A stretch of DNA of 64,000 nt from Lunularia cruciata (Eukaryota; Streptophyta; Marchantiopsida; Lunulariales; Lunulariaceae). Each line of letters begins with the position of its first letter. Position 1 is the stretch's first letter. This document shows, one piece after another, positions 60,721-64,000 of this stretch. Location: contig OX419761.1 of NCBI GenBank assembly GCA_948567375.1, positions 59,336,501 through 59,400,500 of the forward strand. The letters are read 5' to 3'. A program made the translations under genes and the position numbers. Below the pieces are notes generated by a model. The model was not told the DNA's origin and searched no databases. It saw nothing but the letters and a program-made list of their open reading frames with translations.

Positions 60721-61894
60721 AGAATCTCTTATTTGGACTCCATTAACCAGAAAAAAATGAGATCACAAAAATTACATCTTGAATAGGACTGAAAGTTGAA
60801 TCCAATGAGCCCTATTCTGTTCAAAACGAGTGTGAGAAGCAAAAGATATGGACATTTGCAAGTCCCTAACTCCTTACTTGTCATACCTTAATGGGAAAAC
60901 TGGTTACCTGTTAGCACCAGTTAATAATCCAAAGTGACCTGTCATCGTAGGTATATTTATATGTGTGACATATGACCAATCAACTCCCAGACCTTTGCAC
61001 TCCCATGGACACCTAATGATACTCTTTCCGTCAATGCTTAGAAGGCCAACGTACGTCAAAACTGCCGGACATCACCGAGCCATGTGAAGTGGCCTTCTAT
61101 CTATGTCTCTATCCCCTCAAGTAGTATTGTCCAGTTATCTTCCTCTTTAGATATAGGTCCATCCATCGCCCCCCTCCGTCCATCGTCCCCGTCCCATCCC
61201 CATCCGTCATACCCGTCCCTAGGAACATGTCCATCCATAGTTCGTACCCTAGTAGTACCAACAATAACCTCTTAAAGATAAATAAAATGTAATCAGAAGT
61301 TAAGATTATTTTTTTCAAACTATAAGAGAATGTAAAGAAAATTTAACAATTTTTCTTCTCTACAATTCTATGTCTAATGATATTTTATTATTTGGATCTT
61401 GGTAATATATTTAATTTATCCATTTGACAAGAAATATGTTGAATGCTCAATAAAATATTTGTTCTTATAAATAAAATCACTTTTTATTCATAGACATGAA
61501 TATATAATGTATTTTATAAAATTATTTAATACAACACTTCACCATACTCAAAGACAAAATTTCTTCTTATAATCAAAGTACCCCGTTTATTCATAAATAT
61601 ATCATGTGAATGTAGACACATGAATATAGATCAAACTATATCAGTTTTGGTGTATATTAGAGCAACTCTAATGATGAGATTGCCAAAACTCTATGGAGAG
61701 TTAGAGCTAACATATAAGGGATATTTGGATCTAGTCGTTTTTTAATCTTAGAATCATCTGAATCAAGAGGCACCCCCACTTAATCTGTTAGATACAGTAC
61801 AAGTTTTTCATTTATTTTAAAGATCTTCGCTGATTATAAAATAGTGTCCTATAGTATAGTTAATCAATCTAAAATGGCCAGTATTTTCTATTGA
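60721..61894. other. no gene recognised
   Basis: Mixed sequence. 61150-61260 is C-rich with repeated GTCCATC-like words. A 50-base stretch at about 61290-61335 (GAAGTTAAGATTATTT) resembles 57680-57720, so the same small repeat seems to flank the Harbinger area on both sides. 61660-61720 (AGCAACTCTAATGATGAGAT) has the look of a MITE edge. Confidence 0.45.
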
Positions 61895-62001
61895 AATAAT
61901 AGCATCCGAGTGCCAACTCCACGTCCTATGTACTTTAGTACTGAGGTACAAAAGAAGAACACAGGTTCTCAGTACCGAGAAAGTACACGGATGCTATTAT
62001 T
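61895..62001. repeat. 107-bp foldback element
   Basis: Ends are a perfect 14-bp inverted repeat: AATAATAGCATCCG (61895-61908) and CGGATGCTATTATT (61988-62001). Inside, GTACTTTAGTACTGAG and CTCAGTACCGAGAAAGTAC pair as a second stem. It could be a MITE or a transcribed hairpin. Confidence 0.7.
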
Positions 62002-62061
62002 GACATATACCGTCGGAATACCAATTCCACATTCTTTCTCTTTTGCTCTTTTTCTTTCTCT

Positions 62062-62158
62062 TATTGGGTCTTAGCCCCATGTTTCCTTTTCTGTCTCCCC
62101 CTTGTACGGCTTGATGGGGTCTTCCCATCCTTCATTTTTCCTACGCGGTCGCCTTTTT
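62062..62158 (+). mobile_element. orphan 3' UTR of the REL non-LTR element
   Basis: ATTGGGTCTTAGCCCCATG through CCTACGCGGTCGCC is nearly identical to the last codons, stop and 3' UTR at 24499-24596, including hairpin GATGGG-gtctt-CCCATC (62113-62129). No other element sequence precedes it. This fits an extreme 5' truncation during target-primed integration, leaving about 100 bases. Confidence 0.8.
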
Positions 62159-62601
62159 CTTCTGTTCTGCTCTATACAAAGAGCTGATATGTGCGAGATA
62201 TGTGAACTAAGATACGCAAGAACATTTCCCTAGCACGTTGCCTGACGTTTTACTCAATTAATATTATTACACACAAGAACAAAGCTTGACGTTGAAAAGT
62301 AAGAAGCTTTTATTTCATCACTTGTCAGAGCTTCCGTCTTATCTCAGATTTCTTTCGTCAGCGTGGCGACAATGACCGCCTATCCGAACAGAATGGACGA
62401 TGCTAAAGAAGAATGATTGGCGGGGGGTCGATGAAAACGTAATAAGTTATGCGGTCAACGCGTCTGACTATTTCTACCACACTACGTATCTCTTCGGTGG
62501 AAGGGGACATTGAGATACTCTCATCCGTTAATACAGAGCAGGGCATTCTGTGTAGGAACTGTTGGCGTGGGGGATGCAATTGTAAATGATATGATATGTA
62601 C

Positions 62602-62759
62602 GACAAGTGACAAGTCTACACAATTATCGGACTCGGCTAACGACATTTGATCTACAATAACTTTAATTAGAAGCGTGTAAGACAAGTGCCATGTCTCCAC
62701 AATTATTGGACTCGGCTTACGACATTTGATCTACACTATCTCGATTAGATGCGTCACTT
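62602..62759 (+). repeat. 79-bp tandem duplication
   Basis: GACAAGTGACAAGTCTACAC (62602) and GACAAGTGCCATGTCTCCAC (62681) start two 79-base units. Both contain GACTCGGCT(A/T)ACGACATTTG. They differ at about ten positions, so this is an older duplication. Confidence 0.85.
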
Positions 62760-63662
62760 GGCGACACATGACCATCCACAATGCCTTCCTGCAGGTAAAA
62801 GAACCAAATCCCCGTTTAGCCAAACGTAACCCTCACCAACACATTCCTCCCATTTCACCTCCCATGCTATTTAAGATCACACGATCAGTTACTCTGGTGG
62901 CAAAAAGATACAACCCCGCTTTACTGTAACGATCCTCCTCACTGGCTTTCAACCTTTTCAATCCCTCCTTACTAAACTCAATTCTTCTCTTATACAGATT
63001 CTACGCCATGTAAAACCCTCATTTCAATTCGATCCCCATTACAGCAGGCCGTCAAGATTCCACCGCATCCTTCCTCCACTTACATGAGACAGTACAAGAA
63101 AATCACTCGAGTTCAATTACCCCTCTGAGTTCCCATTTCTACATATCATTTCACAAGAATAATCATTATGATTGCACATACCCACTCACAAGCAGATAAA
63201 ATCAAATCGAGTTACCAAATTGACAAACGTTCCCATTTATTACATGAGGTACAGAACCTACGGAAATGACACAACGGCACCACGTACCAACATTTCCTCT
63301 CTGCTCTGGGAGGGAAGACGGACGAACGAACATACAAAACACAGAACTGAGAAGGCACCAAAAAGACCTGCTCTAGATGCACGACATAAAAAACATTCCA
63401 TACCAGATTTCACCACGACCTCCATTTAACTGTATCTAGCGTAAAACCAATACCCGTATTTAGGTATGCCATACCCTAGTGCTCACTTGCTCTAACAAAC
63501 CACACTTTTTAACCTATTATTGACCACAGCCTCCCGTACCTTTCCCCAATCTTTATACACCACTCTCACTTTCGGTGGCACACCATTTTGCACCATGGTA
63601 AGTAGTGGCGGGCAAACTTGTAAAGTATCTGCCATGATTCTTGTGAAGATACTGTCATTCTC
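62760..63662. other. 3' flank / 3' UTR region of the right-edge gene
   Basis: GC content rises compared with the repeat deserts. The stretch before 63663 is probably the 3' UTR of the minus-strand gene at the right edge. No RNA gene or repeat is recognised. Confidence 0.45.
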
Positions 63663-64000
63663 TCAATAACGACGACCCGACCCAGCACCCACCCGGTTGT
63701 CGTAACGGAATGCACTTGTGTTGTAACCTCTTCCATACTGTGATGTCATAGTAGCAGCTGCGGGTACTGGAAAGTATTCATTGTACGCTGCCCGTAGACT
63801 ATACTGTGAAGCCTGGACAGACGCTCCATTGGATGTAGCAGCTGCTACTGCTGCTTGACTTGATTGCCTGCACGAGAAAGCAAATGTATTAAGACATCTA
63901 CAGATCTCTTTCACGTACACTTTTGGCATTCCCAGTTCAAAAAGTAAAGAAGATAGCTTACCGACTGGTAAAAACAGGCGCTGCCGCTTTCATAGGTGCA
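63663..64000 (-). CDS. C-terminal exons of an Ala/Tyr/Arg-rich protein, possibly RNA-binding, partial
   Basis: Last exon 63867-63663 (TGA stop) follows a CAG acceptor. The previous exon ends at 63962 with donor TCG|GTAAGC and continues off the window. Joined in phase, the protein reads APMKAAAPVFTSR, then QSSQAAVAAATSNGASVQAS, and ends YDNRVGAGSGRRY. It has an alanine/serine run and YGRGY, as in the tails of plant RRM or zinc-knuckle RNA-binding proteins (lark-like, from memory). No RRM is visible because the N-terminal part is outside. Start unknown. Confidence 0.6.

Noticed and set aside
61150-61260. C-rich run as a telomere-like or G-quadruplex array
   Set aside because: The repeated word GTCCATC is irregular and no telomeric repeat (TTTAGGG) is present.

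Overview
This window looks like nuclear DNA of a land plant with a large, repeat-rich genome. It is AT-rich. Spliced genes with GT-AG introns form a small island inside nested, mutated retrotransposons. I see no bacterial operons, CRISPR arrays, tRNA genes or rRNA genes. The mix of LTR families, non-LTR elements with a restriction-like endonuclease and compact introns could fit a gymnosperm, fern or lycophyte. I cannot name the species.

Layout. 1-1909: 5' end of a minus-strand Ty3/gypsy element (family Q). 1.9-5.0 kb: a badly decayed plus-strand non-LTR element carrying RT and a restriction-like endonuclease (REL). 5821-15503: a Ty1/copia element with both LTRs, broken by solo LTRs of a second gypsy family (family R), by tandem duplications, and by a 5'-truncated LINE inside its 3' LTR. 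17594-21244: the best gene, a plastid-type SET-domain methyltransferase on the minus strand, with 11 in-frame exons. 23.1-24.6 kb: a younger truncated REL element. 24.6-33.9 kb: degenerate coding debris, including a solo family-Q LTR with a perfect target duplication. 33.9-35.7 kb: plus-strand gag and protease of family Q. 36.4-41.5 kb: minus-strand gypsy pol whose 3' LTR is of family R. 41.5-47.9 kb: plus-strand gypsy integrase end followed by a long unrecognised coding relic. 48-56 kb: family Q and R LTRs, a further repeat (S) and a relic gypsy RT in AT-rich DNA. 58.3-60.7 kb: a decayed PIF/Harbinger transposon. 61.9-62.2 kb: a foldback repeat and an orphan REL-element 3' end. 63.7-64.0 kb: the C-terminal exons of a second apparent host gene, running off the window.

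Main points. (1) Five LTRs of family Q (four solo or 5' LTRs with readable ends plus one decayed) carry clustered heat-shock-element units upstream of a TATA box. Several of these are perfect arrays of three or four units, which resembles heat-activated plant retrotransposons. (2) An REL-type non-LTR lineage is present in three states: old, young, and 3'-UTR only. The two readable 3' UTRs share a hairpin. (3) Family R LTRs can be tied to the minus-strand gypsy element by the position of one LTR next to its polypurine tract. Exact target duplications show that at least two R LTRs inside the copia element are solo LTRs.

The two host genes are not obviously linked. Everything else is mobile-element sequence in various stages of decay. 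Functional calls rest on motifs read by eye; no database search was possible.
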